Assembly: GCA_030267565.1 (NCBI GenBank)
Contig: BRXU01000003.1
Location: 6,609,001 to 6,673,000 of the forward strand
Direction of reading: 5' to 3'
DNA: 64,000 nucleotides
Source of the DNA: Pleodorina starrii
Taxonomy: Eukaryota > Chlorophyta > Chlorophyceae > Chlamydomonadales > Volvocaceae
This document shows, in pieces, positions 36,322 to 45,262 of this stretch. A program made the position numbers and the translations under genes. The notes under the pieces are model-generated. The model was not told the origin of the DNA and did no database searches. It worked only from the letters and a program-made list of their open reading frames with translations. The first letter of the stretch is position 1. Each line of letters begins with the position of its first letter.

Positions 36322-36795
36322 TCACTCCGAGTCGTCGCTCTCGCCCATGTCGCTGGGCGATGACACCTCCGTGTCGTCATCGCTGCTTACGAAACGCACT
36401 GGCTTTCGGCGAGTCCGCTGGGAGCGCACCTCGCCAGGGTTGTCGGCAGGCTGAACACCAGCCGTACGTGCTCCAGAGCCTCCCCTGCCCCTGCCGCGAC
36501 CCCCGCCACCTCGCCCCCCGCCGCTGCGCCCCCCCACAGCCACCCGACCTGCTGCCGTGACCCCTGCACCGCCGGCCGCTTGCTCCTGAGTTGGCTGAAG
36601 TGGGCGGCGATCGGCTCGCTCCCGTACAGCCATTGGCTGACCTCCAGCCGCTGCTGCTGCTGCTGCCCCGGTGAGTCCTGATGGCCCCGCGCCGCCCCCA
36701 GCTCCCGACGGGCCAGCACCAATCCCGGCACGCGAGGGGCCCGCGGCTCCCTCGGTGCCCTCAGCGCCGGCGTCTTGCATGAGTCCGAACCTCAC
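36322..36795 (-). CDS. Possible C-terminal tail frame of the transposase
   Basis: This open frame overlaps the last 35 bases of the transposase frame and encodes Gly/Ala-rich, RGRGRG-rich and finally acidic Ser/Asp sequence (RRKPVRFVSSDDDTE, ending SDDSE). Tails of this kind are common on pogo-like transposases. It is in a different frame from the catalytic exon and I see no intron long enough to join them, so either a frameshift lies near 36790 or the tail is not translated. Confidence 0.4.
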   Translation of the reverse strand: MRFGLMQDAGAEGTEGAAGPSRAGIGAGPSGAGGGAGPSGLTGAAAAAAAGGQPMAVRERADRRPLQPTQEQAAGGAGVTAAGRVAVGGRSGGGRGGGGRGRGRGGSGARTAGVQPADNPGEVRSQRTRRKPVRFVSSDDDTEVSSPSDMGESDDSE

Positions 36796-37967
36796 GGCTC
36801 ACGTTGGTCTTGAAGCCGCCGAAGATCTGGTCGCAGGGCTGTAGCTCGTGCGTGCACTTGCCGGGGAACAGCAGGATCTCCACGCCCAGCTGCTTGGCCT
36901 TGGCGATGTTGTCGGGGTTGAGACGGGAGCTGTGGCCATCGGCGAGCAACAGGACGGGGTTCTCCGGGCTCACGCCGCCAGGCACGTGCTTGACGAAGTG
37001 GTCGAGCCACATCGCGAAGATTTCGTGGTTGATCATGGCGGTCTTGCTGCAGATGAAGGCAGCGCCCGGCATGGTCTCTGCGCAGTGCTGGAGTGGGTCG
37101 CGCTTGCGGCCGGCGCCCTTGCCGATGAACACATGGGGGATGAGGGCGTCAGGGGAGAAGCAGGTAACCATGGAGACGAGCTGTCGCATGAGCGCCCTGC
37201 TGCTGCCGCCGACCCGGTGAATTTGTCCCGTGTTGCCCGCGAGTACGACACCTTTTGCCCACCGCCCAAGCTGCATGATGGGGCTCTCGTCCATGTTGAA
37301 GATGCGCACCCGGCCCGCGACGTTGCAGAACTTCTCGTACAGGGGCTTATAGACGTCGAAGAAGCCCTGGACGACCTCGGGCGTGCAGGCGGCGATGCGG
37401 TCCGCCTCGTCTACCTGGCAGCTGCGAAGGCGCAGGCCGTGGCGGGCTTTGAAGCCATACCACCAGTCCTGACTGGCCTGGCCGTCGGGCCATCTGGGCT
37501 TGCGCTGCGCCTCCTTGGCTTCTACGGACTCCAGCTCAGTGGCCGCGCGACGAACGTCTGCGATGGTTGGCGTGAGCCTCCGAGCGCCCATGTCGTGGAT
37601 GTACTTCAGCAGCATCTGGAAGGAGGGGGAGTAAGGAGAGACGGTAGCTTTAGCATATCGTAACGGAACTGGGTTCCACTGTTGGATGGGTATAATTCAT
37701 GTTTACCTTTTCAGCAGCATCCGATAGTGCGGTAGGGGGGCCGCTGCGCGCGCCGATCTCCAGCTGTCCGTTGGCATACCGGGAGTAGGTGGTGTAGGGG
37801 ATGCCCGTGTGTGCTGCCGCTACCCGCCCGCTGCAGCCCGTGCGCCGCTGGAACTCCAGCGATTCGCGCAAATCCTCATCGGTATATTGTTTCCGTCGCT
37901 GCTTGGGGAGCGGAACGGTCGCTGCGGCTGGCCGCTTGCGCTTGCCCTTGCCCTTGCCTTTGCGCAT
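36761..37967 (-). CDS. Pogo/CENP-B-type DDD transposase
   Basis: Two exons, 37707-37967 and 36761-37615, are joined in phase 0 across a 91-bp intron, giving about 371 residues. The first exon is Lys/Arg rich (GKGKGKRKR, a likely nuclear signal) and carries a Psq/CENP-B-like helix-turn-helix (YTDEDLRESLEFQ to GIPYTTYSRYANG). The second has a CENP-B-type DNA-binding segment (WWYGFKARHGL) and a DDE-superfamily-1 core with three acidic residues: IFNMDES, LLLADGHSSRLN and LQPCDQIFGGFK. The spacing suits a pogo/Tigger DDD enzyme. The reading frame ends soon after the third Asp, and a Gly/Arg- and Ser/Asp-rich frame overlaps its end at 36322-36795. The C-terminal tail may therefore be joined by splicing or separated by a frameshift. 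Flanking perfect terminal repeats suggest recent activity. Confidence 0.8.
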
Positions 37968-38420
37968 GTCCCGATGCTCGCGCGAAACTGGTCAGACGCC
38001 GTGTATGCGCCATGTAACTATCAGGCATACAATTGAGCTATGTTTTTAAGATACTCATGAGTTCAGAAGGTCGCTTCGGTTGTGTTGCTTGATTGTTCGG
38101 CGTCCCGCGCGGATAGTGGAAATCGCGAAATTGTTCGTGTCAGACACCAGCAAAGCAGTGTATTCTTGTTGGACTATATTAGTATGATATAGTTAGTTGT
38201 TCTGTAAGAGTTCCCGCTCCTTGGATGGCACATTTTACCGGCAACGGTTGCTCTGCATGGTTCCGAGACCACAACCGAAATCGTTTGCCACACAGTTGAT
38301 ATTTGGCAAAGGTCCCGCTGACGAAGATTTCAGTCTATATATGTAGATTACAAATCCAAAGCGGCTTGGTCAGTGACACACTGGTTGTCAAGATAATGCG
38401 AGTGTTCCATAATACCCCTT

Positions 38421-38445
38421 GTTCCATAATACCCTGACCCACCTG
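38421..38445 (-). repeat. Right terminal inverted repeat of pogo-like element
   Basis: This 25-bp repeat is a perfect inverted match to 35056-35080. A second partial copy of the same motif (GTTCCATAATACCCC) sits directly inside it at 38404-38418. Confidence 0.9.
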
Positions 38446-38446
38446 C

Positions 38447-38638
38447 GCAAGCGGGTCGGAGGCAGTCGGCTCCCACTTACGTACGAAGCCGTTGCCTGGA
38501 TCCGCGGACGCTGAAACTTGGCCTGTAGAGCAAACCAATAGTGGCCACATCATTCTATGTGCTAGCTGAACCCATAGGTGCGTTGGATTCTGCGCGCGGC
38601 CGACGTTGATGGCCATCGGCGAGGTGACCACCCAAAGC
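38447..38638 (+). repeat. Left arm of 192-bp long inverted repeat
   Basis: The reverse complement of this segment matches 45263-45454 almost perfectly. I noticed one mismatch, near the outer end. The arms lie 6.6 kb apart and bound the cassette region. Arms this long are typical of Mutator-like elements, but no target-site duplication is visible outside them. Confidence 0.88.
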
Positions 38639-38963
38639 GTCATATCCTTACTGTAAATCCTTTCGCTTACAAACCCGACATCATATAAATACCTTCACAC
38701 CTCGAATTGCTGCAAGCTGAGGCCCTGGAAAGCTAGGAGGTCATGGCCGAGGGTTGGACCCGACGTAGAGGTGGATAGCCATACAACGCTAAGCATTGAG
38801 TCGCAGTAACATTTTCATAGGTCCATAGCGGAACGTTAGATCAGCGAGGAAACAGCCACGCGGAATTCCCAGGTCCGGAGAGAAATGCCCGCGAAGAGGC
38901 GACGTCTCAAAAGGAGCGCTCTTCACTTGTAGTTTGCCTGACACCTGAACACAGGCGCCTCAC

Positions 38964-40726
38964 ATGGAAAGTTCAGAACGGTTACACGGGGCGGAGGCTG
39001 AGAGCGACGATAATCTGGACGGGTTATCCTCCGATTTCGATGCCTGCTGGTGGTCGAGCTCGGACGACGAGGCCGGTGACGCTGGCGATGACGACAACGA
39101 CGGTGGTGCCTACAGCTCCGGAGATGAGGAGATGCCCGGAGCCACCGACGCGCTCGGCGAACCCACCGACACGTACCGGCTGCGTGCCCCGGCGGAACAA
39201 CCCCCTCCGGTGTCTACTGCACCCGCCGGGGGCTCCGCCACAACGGCGGCAGTCTCGGCGGAGGCTGGGGGGCTGTGGGGCCGGGGCTGTCGGCGACGGC
39301 CGTCGGCCTGCCCGGCAAAAGCAGCAGCGGTGGTCTCGGCGGAGGCTGGGGGGCTGTGGGGCCGGGGCTGGCGGCGACGGCCGTCGGCCTGCCCGGCAAC
39401 AGCAGCAGCGGTGGTCTCGGCGGAGGCTGGGGGGCTGTGGGGCCGGGGCTGCCGGCGACGGCCGTCGGCCTGCCCGGCAACAGCAGCAGCGGTGGTCTCG
39501 GCGGAGGCTGGGGGGCTGTGGGGCCGGGGCTGTCGGCGACGGCCGTCGGCCTGCCCGGCAACAGCAGCAGCGGTGGTCTCGGCGGAGGCTGGGGGGCTGT
39601 GGGGCCGGGGCTGGCGGCGACGGCCGTCGGCCTGCCCGGCAACAGCAGCAGCGGTGGTCTCGGCGGAGGCTGGGGGGCTGTGGGGCCGGGGCTGGCGGCG
39701 ACGGCCGTCGGCCTGCCCGGCAACAGCAGCAGCGGTGGTCTCGGCGGAGGCTGGGGGGCTGTGGGGCCGGGGCTGTCGGCGACGGCCGTCGGCCTGCCCG
39801 GCAAAAGCAGCAGCGGTGGTCTCGGCGGAGGCTGGGGGGCTGTGGGGCCGGGGCTGGCGGCGACGGCCGCCGGCCTGCCCGGCAACAGCAGCAGCGGTGG
39901 TCTCGGCGGAGGCTGGGGGGCTGTGGGGCCGGGGCTGTCGGCGACGGCCGCCGGCCTGCCCGGCAACAGCAGCAGCGGTGGTCTCGGCGGAGGCTGGGGG
40001 GCTGTGGGGCCGGGGCTGTCGGCGACGGCCGTCGGCCTGCCCGGCAACAGCAGCAGCGGTGGTCGCGGTGGGACGGGGCGACGGGCCGCGGGGCCGGTGG
40101 TGGCGGCTGGCGGCCTGCCCGGCAGCAGCAGCAGCGGTGGTCGCGGCGGAGGCTGGGGGGCTGTGGGGCCGGGGCTGTCGGCGACGGCCGCCGGCCCGCC
40201 CGGCAGCAGCAGCAGCGGTGGTCGCGGCGGGGGCCGGAGGGCTGCGGGGCCGGGGGCGGCGGCAACGGCTGGTGGCCCGCCCGGCAACAGCAACAGCGGG
40301 GGTCGCGGCGGGACGGGGCAGCGGGCGGCGGGGCCGGGGGTGGCGGCGACGGCTGGCGGCCCGCCCGGCAGCAGCAGCAGCGGGCGGGGCCGAAAGGGAG
40401 GTCGCGCTGCTGCCGCTGCCCCCTCACCCGCCGCCGCCGCGGGAAACCGCGGTGGCGACGGGGCGGCTGGGCCATCGGCTGCCGCGGGCGGCGGCGGGAC
40501 AGGGCAGGGCGGGCCGGAAGTGTTGCAGCGCTTCCGTCTCACTTTCATTACCCCGTGGTGCAAGGAGATGCTGCAGCTATACGGCAAGAGCGTGGTACTC
40601 ATGGACGCGACATACGGGCTTGACGTGTACCAGTACCCGCTCGTGGTCTTGATGGTCGTGGACCATTGGGGCAACGGTATCCCCATCGGAGGCGGGGTAG
40701 GCGAGTGCGCACGGGTCCGTCATTAA
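38964..40726 (+). CDS. Minisatellite-containing protein with partial MULE transposase motif
   Basis: An ATG at 38964 opens an acidic segment (ESDDNLDGLSSDFDACWWSS). An 81-bp minisatellite follows; it encodes Gly/Ala-rich 27-residue repeats (GLPGNSSSGGLGGGWGAVGP) in the frame that reaches the conserved end. That end, at about 40519-40696, holds TPWCKEMLQLYGKSVVLMDA followed by a YPLVVLMVVDHWGNGIPI block. This resembles the first catalytic-Asp region of MULE/ZSWIM-type transposases. The ATG segment and the conserved segment are in different frames, so a small intron is needed (for example a donor near 39171 and an acceptor just before the repeats). After GIPIGGG there is a donor-like GTAGGC, but the rest of a transposase was not found. 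The gene is probably truncated. Confidence 0.45.
39242..40240. repeat. 81-bp minisatellite
   Basis: About ten near-identical 81-bp units, each containing CTCGGCGGAGGCTGGGGG and GCAACAGCAGCAGCGGTGG, are followed by several degenerate units. As 81 is a multiple of three and the unit lacks stops, most frames on both strands stay open through it. Confidence 0.93.
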
Positions 40727-41262
40727 AGTAGTACGGGTTACGCGAATGCATATACGTGATGCGTAGTGGTTGTGCCGATATGGACGACTCGTTGGGTTGA
40801 TGGGGTTGTGTATGGTGCGTGTGGTGATGGTGTCAGATGGGATCCCTTGCCGGAGGAACCAGGAACAACAACACGGGACTGCTACCGTGGTCGCAGCATT
40901 GGGTACAAGATGGCTAGGCGGATTGACGAAGGGGGCAAGCCATAGTGTCTATCTCAACTCTCACTTACACAAGTCAACTGAGACCATCCGCTCATGGCGG
41001 CTCTCCAACTAGCCGAACGTAGCAAAAACCGCATGCGATAGTGGCGCGACGGCGCTCCGGCCTCCACGTCAACAGCACCCGTACGCATCTGTAGCCTCGC
41101 CATAGCCGCAGTTGCGTCGCGCTCGGGACAGAAACGACCAGAGGAAACAGAGTAGCTCTCACACGCCAACAGCCCCGCCGAACGTAGCAAAAACCGCATG
41201 CGACAGTGGCCTCCACGTCCTGCGTCTGGTCCCAGTACACCCAATCGCGACATGGCTGCTCC
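40727..41262. other. Non-coding part of the cassette, copy 1
   Basis: No coding region is supported. It contains a 34-bp direct repeat, GCCGAACGTAGCAAAAACCG with following bases, at 41012-41045 and 41177-41210, with one mismatch. The same pair recurs 2,412 bp downstream in copy 2. Confidence 0.6.
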
Positions 41263-41856
41263 TCACTCCCACTCCATCCACCGGGTCCACCGCGTCACCG
41301 GGTCGTCGTCACCGTCGTCGCTCGTGACAGAGCCCTCGCCTCCCTCCTCCGAGTTGGGCGGCGCCGGGCCCGGCATACCAGCCACAGCAGCGGGGTCCTC
41401 GTCCACATCGTCATAAAACTGGTACGGGTCGTGCTCAGGCGCGCCGGCGCCAAAGGGCGGCGGCGCGGCGGCGTAAGCGCTGGCGGCCGCAGGAGGCGGC
41501 GCCCCAGCCGCCGGGCCGGCGACGGCGGCGGGATCGCCGACGCCAAAGGGCGGCGGCGCGGCGGCGTAAGCGCTGGCGGTCGCAGGAGGCGGCGCCCCTG
41601 CCGCCGGGGCACCAAAAAGGGCGTCCACGACAGGGTCGCCGGAAAGGAAGCCGCCAGTGGCGATGACGAAAGCCGCCTTGCGCTGGCATAGCGCTGAGAG
41701 CTTCTGAACAGTAGTGTCATGCGCCACCTTCTTGCTCTGCGTATCGACGGAGTGCTGCTGTAGGAGCTGCTCGGATGCGACAACGGCCAGGTCTTGCACA
41801 CCCAGCCTGAGCCCCGCAGCGCTTATCACACTCTTGACGTGCGTGGGTGGCGTCAT
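41263..41856 (-). CDS. Unknown cassette protein X (copy 1)
   Basis: This single-exon ATG-to-stop frame encodes 197 residues. The first 75 are predicted helical and conserved-looking (MTPPTHVKSVISAAGL, VVASEQLLQQHSVDTQSKKV, LSALCQRKAAFVIATGGF). Then come two near-identical Ala/Pro/Phe repeats (ASAYAAAPPPFG) and an acidic tail (DDGDDDPVTRW). I do not recognise it. The helical N-terminus loosely recalls histone-fold proteins, but this is only an impression. Its start lies 59 bp from the start of the divergent ORF at 41916, suggesting a shared bidirectional promoter. Confidence 0.5.
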   Translation of the reverse strand: MTPPTHVKSVISAAGLRLGVQDLAVVASEQLLQQHSVDTQSKKVAHDTTVQKLSALCQRKAAFVIATGGFLSGDPVVDALFGAPAAGAPPPATASAYAAAPPPFGVGDPAAVAGPAAGAPPPAAASAYAAAPPPFGAGAPEHDPYQFYDDVDEDPAAVAGMPGPAPPNSEEGGEGSVTSDDGDDDPVTRWTRWMEWE

Positions 41857-41915
41857 CCTTCAACTTACTTTGTTTGCCACCCATTCTACTCCCTAGGTCT
41901 TTGTGTAAGTCGCGC

Positions 41916-42527
41916 ATGGCACACTATAGCCACCGTCTACTTTGCGGGACTGACGCCCACTGGATAGGGGTGCCACCCAGCCAGGGCGGCGCGCCCCTAC
42001 CACTGGACGGGGGAACTTTTCTTCATCCAGTCACCACATCGGAGCGTGGGATGCCGGTTCTGGCCTTCCTACAGAGAACCAATGACGTGCTACCGGCCGA
42101 CGCGCCGCTATACTGTGCTTACAGCCTCTCAGCGGACACACCGGCTGGTTCTTGGCAACCGGCGACGCGTGCGTCTTTGGCGGGCCTGCGGAGCGGCAGC
42201 ACTTCGGCCTCTACCATTTACTGGGCCGTCGAGAATGCTCCCGGGTTGCCTACGGGTGCGCCTACCCGCGTGGCGCGCGGGTGGCGACGAGAGACTGTGT
42301 TCAACCCGGTCACGCGGAGGTGGGGCATTTCCGAGACCGGACCCGTGGGCGACATCCGCGTCCGGCTGGCTGACGAGCCCCGCTCTGACTGGCCAGTATA
42401 CTGTGCGCTTAAGGGTGTAGTTTGGGTGGAAGTGGGCTCGCTAGCCTTCCAGGCGGCTTTCGCGGCGACGTTTGTGACCCTGCCGAGCTTTGTGGAGCTT
42501 TTCAAGGAGCACCTGCGACTGGTGTGA
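41916..42527 (+). CDS. Unknown cassette protein Y (copy 1)
   Basis: The ATG at 41916 opens a 203-residue frame (MAHYSHRLLCGTDAHWIGVP to FKEHLRLV). It is rich in Thr, Ala, Pro and Trp, has no signal peptide, and ends in a hydrophobic stretch (WVEVGSLAFQAAFAATFVTL) that could be one membrane segment. I do not recognise the family. It is divergent from the ORF at 41263-41856 and is followed two bases after its stop by a 40-residue ORF. Confidence 0.5.
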   Translation: MAHYSHRLLCGTDAHWIGVPPSQGGAPLPLDGGTFLHPVTTSERGMPVLAFLQRTNDVLPADAPLYCAYSLSADTPAGSWQPATRASLAGLRSGSTSASTIYWAVENAPGLPTGAPTRVARGWRRETVFNPVTRRWGISETGPVGDIRVRLADEPRSDWPVYCALKGVVWVEVGSLAFQAAFAATFVTLPSFVELFKEHLRLV

Positions 42528-42529
42528 TT

Positions 42530-42652
42530 ATGACAAAGACCTTTGCTGTATCTGGCCTTCTGCTGGTGTACATTGGCACTATTCGACTGGCTTTCAAGCA
42601 GGCCGCTATCGCGATTGCTTGTAATTTTATCGCTCGCATACACGTGAGGTAG
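42530..42652 (+). CDS. 40-residue membrane-like ORF (copy 1)
   Basis: ATG follows the stop of protein Y by two bases. The product, MTKTFAVSGLLLVYIGTIRL and 20 more residues, looks like one transmembrane helix with a basic end. Its TAG stop is at the exact boundary of the 2,412-bp duplication. It could equally be a readthrough extension in another frame or fortuitous. Confidence 0.3.
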   Translation: MTKTFAVSGLLLVYIGTIRLAFKQAAIAIACNFIARIHVR

Positions 42653-43138
42653 GCTGCGGGGCCGGGGGCGGCGGCAACGGCTGGTGGCCCGCCCGGCAAC
42701 AGCAACAGCGGGGGTCGCGGCGGGACGGGGCAGCGGGCGGCGGGGCCGGGGGTGGCGGCGACGGCTGGCGGCCCGCCCGGCAGCAGCAGCAGCGGGCGGG
42801 GCCGAAAGGGAGGTCGCGCTGCTGCCGCTGCCCCCTCACCCGCCGCCGCCGCGGGAAACCGCGGTGGCGACGGGGCGGCTGGGCCATCGGCTGCCGCGGG
42901 CGGCGGCGGGACAGGGCAGGGCGGGCCGGAAGTGTTGCAGCGCTTCCGTCTCACTTTCATTACCCCGTGGTGCAAGGAGATGCTGCAGCTATACGGCAAG
43001 AGCGTGGTACTCATGGACGCGACATACGGGCTTGACGTGTACCAGTACCCGCTCGTGGTCTTGATGGTCGTGGACCATTGGGGCAACGGTATCCCCATCG
43101 GAGGCGGGGTAGGCGAGTGCGCACGGGTCCGTCATTAA
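42653..43138 (+). pseudogene. 5'-truncated copy of the MULE-like gene
   Basis: This is the part of the Gly-rich/MULE-like gene that falls within duplication copy 2. It lacks the start codon, acidic segment and minisatellite, and retains LYGKSVVLMDATYG and VVDHWGNGIPI. Without its own start it is probably inactive, unless transcribed from the preceding cassette. Confidence 0.6.
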
Positions 43139-43674
43139 AGTAGTACGGGTTACGCGAATGCATATACGTGATGCGTAGTGGTTGTGCCGATATGGACGAC
43201 TCGTTGGGTTGATGGGGTTGTGTATGGTGCGTGTGGTGATGGTGTCAGATGGGATCCCTTGCCGGAGGAACCAGGAACAACAACACGGGACTGCTACCGT
43301 GGTCGCAGCATTGGGTACAAGATGGCTAGGCGGATTGACGAAGGGGGCAAGCCATAGTGTCTATCTCAACTCTCACTTACACAAGTCAACTGAGACCATC
43401 CGCTCATGGCGGCTCTCCAACTAGCCGAACGTAGCAAAAACCGCATGCGATAGTGGCGCGACGGCGCTCCGGCCTCCACGTCAACAGCACCCGTACGCAT
43501 CTGTAGCCTCGCCATAGCCGCAGTTGCGTCGCGCTCGGGACAGAAACGACCAGAGGAAACAGAGTAGCTCTCACACGCCAACAGCCCCGCCGAACGTAGC
43601 AAAAACCGCATGCGACAGTGGCCTCCACGTCCTGCGTCTGGTCCCAGTACACCCAATCGCGACATGGCTGCTCC

Positions 43675-44268
43675 TCACTCCCACTCCATCCACCGGGTCC
43701 ACCGCGTCACCGGGTCGTCGTCACCGTCGTCGCTCGTGACAGAGCCCTCGCCTCCCTCCTCCGAGTTGGGCGGCGCCGGGCCCGGCATACCAGCCACAGC
43801 AGCGGGGTCCTCGTCCACATCGTCATAAAACTGGTACGGGTCGTGCTCAGGCGCGCCGGCGCCAAAGGGCGGCGGCGCGGCGGCGTAAGCGCTGGCGGCC
43901 GCAGGAGGCGGCGCCCCAGCCGCCGGGCCGGCGACGGCGGCGGGATCGCCGACGCCAAAGGGCGGCGGCGCGGCGGCGTAAGCGCTGGCGGTCGCAGGAG
44001 GCGGCGCCCCTGCCGCCGGGGCACCAAAAAGGGCGTCCACGACAGGGTCGCCGGAAAGGAAGCCGCCAGTGGCGATGACGAAAGCCGCCTTGCGCTGGCA
44101 TAGCGCTGAGAGCTTCTGAACAGTAGTGTCATGCGCCACCTTCTTGCTCTGCGTATCGACGGAGTGCTGCTGTAGGAGCTGCTCGGATGCGACAACGGCC
44201 AGGTCTTGCACACCCAGCCTGAGCCCCGCAGCGCTTATCACACTCTTGACGTGCGTGGGTGGCGTCAT
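43675..44268 (-). CDS. Unknown cassette protein X (copy 2)
   Basis: The encoded protein is identical to that of 41263-41856, within the second tandem unit. Both copies keep an intact 197-residue frame. Confidence 0.5.
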   Translation of the reverse strand: MTPPTHVKSVISAAGLRLGVQDLAVVASEQLLQQHSVDTQSKKVAHDTTVQKLSALCQRKAAFVIATGGFLSGDPVVDALFGAPAAGAPPPATASAYAAAPPPFGVGDPAAVAGPAAGAPPPAAASAYAAAPPPFGAGAPEHDPYQFYDDVDEDPAAVAGMPGPAPPNSEEGGEGSVTSDDGDDDPVTRWTRWMEWE

Positions 44269-44327
44269 CCTTCAACTTACTTTGTTTGCCACCCATTCTA
44301 CTCCCTAGGTCTTTGTGTAAGTCGCGC

Positions 44328-44939
44328 ATGGCACACTATAGCCACCGTCTACTTTGCGGGACTGACGCCCACTGGATAGGGGTGCCACCCAGCCAGGGCG
44401 GCGCGCCCCTACCACTGGACGGGGGAACTTTTCTTCATCCAGTCACCACATCGGAGCGTGGGATGCCGGTTCTGGCCTTCCTACAGAGAACCAATGACGT
44501 GCTACCGGCCGACGCGCCGCTATACTGTGCTTACAGCCTCTCAGCGGACACACCGGCTGGTTCTTGGCAACCGGCGACGCGTGCGTCTTTGGCGGGCCTG
44601 CGGAGCGGCAGCACTTCGGCCTCTACCATTTACTGGGCCGTCGAGAATGCTCCCGGGTTGCCTACGGGTGCGCCTACCCGCGTGGCGCGCGGGTGGCGAC
44701 GAGAGACTGTGTTCAACCCGGTCACGCGGAGGTGGGGCATTTCCGAGACCGGACCCGTGGGCGACATCCGCGTCCGGCTGGCTGACGAGCCCCGCTCTGA
44801 CTGGCCAGTATACTGTGCGCTTAAGGGTGTAGTTTGGGTGGAAGTGGGCTCGCTAGCCTTCCAGGCGGCTTTCGCGGCGACGTTTGTGACCCTGCCGAGC
44901 TTTGTGGAGCTTTTCAAGGAGCACCTGCGACTGGTGTGA
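44328..44939 (+). CDS. Unknown cassette protein Y (copy 2)
   Basis: The encoded protein is identical to that of 41916-42527, within the second tandem unit. The divergent spacing to protein X is also kept. Confidence 0.5.
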   Translation: MAHYSHRLLCGTDAHWIGVPPSQGGAPLPLDGGTFLHPVTTSERGMPVLAFLQRTNDVLPADAPLYCAYSLSADTPAGSWQPATRASLAGLRSGSTSASTIYWAVENAPGLPTGAPTRVARGWRRETVFNPVTRRWGISETGPVGDIRVRLADEPRSDWPVYCALKGVVWVEVGSLAFQAAFAATFVTLPSFVELFKEHLRLV

Positions 44940-44941
44940 TT

Positions 44942-45064
44942 ATGACAAAGACCTTTGCTGTATCTGGCCTTCTGCTGGTGTACATTGGCACTATTCGACT
45001 GGCTTTCAAGCAGGCCGCTATCGCGATTGCTTGTAATTTTATCGCTCGCATACACGTGAGGTAG
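44942..45064 (+). CDS. 40-residue membrane-like ORF (copy 2)
   Basis: Identical to the ORF at 42530-42652. Its stop codon is the last base triplet of the duplicated unit. Confidence 0.3.
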   Translation: MTKTFAVSGLLLVYIGTIRLAFKQAAIAIACNFIARIHVR

Positions 45065-45262
45065 TCTGGGGTACCAGCGTTTTTTTCTTCCCCCTTGAGG
45101 TGTCCTGTCAGGAATACATTGCAGCGCATTCACAGACGTCCAAGCCTGCAAGCCATCTTTGCCTCGGCTTCGCTCCCCTCGCCATCTGGAAGCGCATGTG
45201 TGTTTCTGAGCTACCATCTTTAACAGCAGTTAATCTAGAAGTTCACTTGAGAAGAACGAGAG

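Larger units (their letters stand above)
35056..38445. mobile_element. Pogo-like DNA transposon with 25-bp terminal inverted repeats
   Basis: Positions 35056-35080 and the reverse complement of 38421-38445 are identical over 25 bases, beginning CAGGTGGGTCAGGGTATTAT. A TA dinucleotide precedes the left end, as for Tc1/mariner-pogo insertions, but no TA follows the right end. The interior encodes a DDD transposase with a CENP-B/Psq-type HTH on the minus strand. Copies of TATTATGGA recur near both ends and are likely transposase sites. The left 1.2 kb is AT rich and non-coding. The right end abuts the 192-bp inverted repeat that starts at 38447. Confidence 0.75.
40241..42652 (+). repeat. Tandem duplication, copy 1 (2,412 bp)
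   Basis: Every stretch compared is identical to 42653-45064 at a constant offset of 2,412. The unit runs from inside the Gly-rich/MULE-like gene to the stop codon of the 40-residue ORF. Copy boundaries share a single G. Confidence 0.93.
42653..45064 (+). repeat. Tandem duplication, copy 2 (2,412 bp)
   Basis: This is the second head-to-tail copy of 40241-42652. The sequence diverges abruptly on both sides (the base before the junction G differs, and T follows at 45065). Confidence 0.93.

Noticed and set aside
39242..40240. CRISPR array
   Set aside because: The 81-bp units are contiguous, without unique spacers, and the genome is eukaryotic.
38964..40652. Reading the minisatellite gene in its ATG frame throughout
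   Set aside because: The ATG frame ends in Cys/Arg-rich sequence without a family match. The conserved MULE-like motif lies in a different frame.
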